From Pseudomonas mangiferae (GTDB taxonomy: Bacteria > Pseudomonadota > Gammaproteobacteria > Pseudomonadales > Pseudomonadaceae), in the NCBI RefSeq assembly GCF_007109405.1, contig NZ_VJOY01000010.1, positions 124,001-188,000 on the forward strand: 64,000 nucleotides of DNA. The letters run 5' to 3'. Shown here piece by piece: positions 63,509 through 64,000 of the stretch. The position numbers and the translations under genes were made by a program. Below the pieces are notes generated by a model that worked only from the letters and a program-made list of their open reading frames with translations, had not been told where the DNA came from and searched no databases. Numbering within the stretch: the first letter of the stretch is position 1; each line of letters opens with the position of its first letter.

Positions 63509-64000
63509 ATGCCCCGCTTCGACGACCAGCTACTTTATATCGGCGGCCGCTACGTGCCAGCCGCCAGCGGCGAAACCTTCGAGACCATCAACCCGGCCAA
63601 CGGCGAAGTCCTGGCGCGGGTCCACCGCGCCGGCCGCGAAGACGTCGAGCGCGCCGTCGCCAGCGCCGCCGAGGGCCAGAAAACCTGGGCAGCGCTCACC
63701 GCCATGCAGCGCTCGCGCATCCTGCGCCGCGCCGTGGAAATCCTGCGCGCGCGCAACGACGAGCTGGCCGCGCTGGAAACCCTGGACACCGGCAAGCCCC
63801 TGAGCGAAACCCGCGCCGTGGACATCGTCACCGGCGCCGACGTGCTGGAATACTACGCCGGGCTGGTGCCGGCCATCGAAGGCGAGCAGATCCCGCTGCG
63901 CGAGACCAGCTTCGTCTACACCCGCCGTGAGCCCCTGGGGGTGGTCGCCGGCATCGGCGCGTGGAACTACCCGATCCAGATCGCCCTGTGGAAATCCGCG
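63509..64000 (+). CDS. betB: Betaine aldehyde dehydrogenase BetB (3' end outside window)
   Basis: The first 164 codons are present. The ATG at 63509 follows GGAGG at 7 nt. The sequence opens [20 protein letters not shown] and runs through [20 protein letters not shown] to [17 protein letters not shown], the NAD-binding start of the aldehyde dehydrogenase fold; the catalytic Cys lies beyond the window. Oxidises betaine aldehyde to glycine betaine, giving osmoprotection and carbon/nitrogen use. betA would be expected next. Confidence 0.97.
   Translation, partial: MPRFDDQLLYIGGRYVPAASGETFETINPANGEVLARVHRAGREDVERAVASAAEGQKTWAALTAMQRSRILRRAVEILRARNDELAALETLDTGKPLSETRAVDIVTGADVLEYYAGLVPAIEGEQIPLRETSFVYTRREPLGVVAGIGAWNYPIQIALWKSA

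Overview
The window is chromosomal DNA of very high GC content from a Pseudomonas. From memory, the gene order fimX-serB-smp / parC-parE-yqiA-cpdA-yqiB-nudF / thiC-tolC / waaA-LysR-emrE / hldE-msbA-LPS core / ilvE-glnE-aceE-aceF follows P. aeruginosa PA4959 to PA5016. ParC (Ser87, Glu91), ParE (629 aa), AceE (882 aa) and WaaP (Asp163) number as in that species, but whole blocks are missing, moved or added. A high-GC non-aeruginosa member of the group is therefore more likely; the species cannot be fixed from sequence reading alone. No tRNA, rRNA, CRISPR array, prophage or complete insertion sequence was seen.

Region 1 (1-18115) is conserved housekeeping. It holds the end of fimX (type IV pilus c-di-GMP effector), serB divergent from a Smp/AhpA-like membrane protein, a PqiC-like lipoprotein, a minus-strand gyrase-type block (nudF, yqiB, cpdA, yqiA, parE, a secreted esterase/phytase-like protein, a VOC protein, parC), a lipoprotein, thiC behind a TPP riboswitch, and the outer-membrane channel tolC.

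Region 2 (18167-23363) is an accessory metabolic cassette lying between tolC and waaA. Two divergent units leave an AT-rich control region. The minus-strand unit is a 52-codon Cys/Pro-rich small ORF translationally coupled to a PotD-type periplasmic binding protein, then a class II aldolase. The plus-strand unit is an EutQ-like cupin, a TMADH-type FMN/4Fe-4S/FAD oxidoreductase and an XRE-cupin regulator. Substrate and pathway are not known to me; this is the best candidate for an undescribed system here.

Region 3 (23433-50121) makes the LPS inner and outer core: waaA, hldE, dnpA, mig-14-like, msbA, waaL, glycosyltransferases, a carbamoyltransferase, and a tightly overlapping waaF-waaC-waaG-waaP-wapP-wapQ-tandem-kinase run. 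Five separate genes encode kinase-fold proteins, two of which appear to have lost the catalytic aspartate. hldE is bracketed by MITE-like repeats whose CTAG ends supply the stop codons of the two neighbouring genes.

Region 4 (50204-58954) is central metabolism: ilvE, glnE, and the divergent aceE-aceF pyruvate dehydrogenase pair, preceded by two helically phased TGTAGT-n3-ACTACA palindromes. Region 5 (59081-64000) is a small secreted protein plus a choline/glycine betaine locus: a GATase1-AraC regulator, betI, a short BCCT transporter inverted between betI and betB, and the start of betB. A textbook BetI-type palindrome lies between the transporter and betB.
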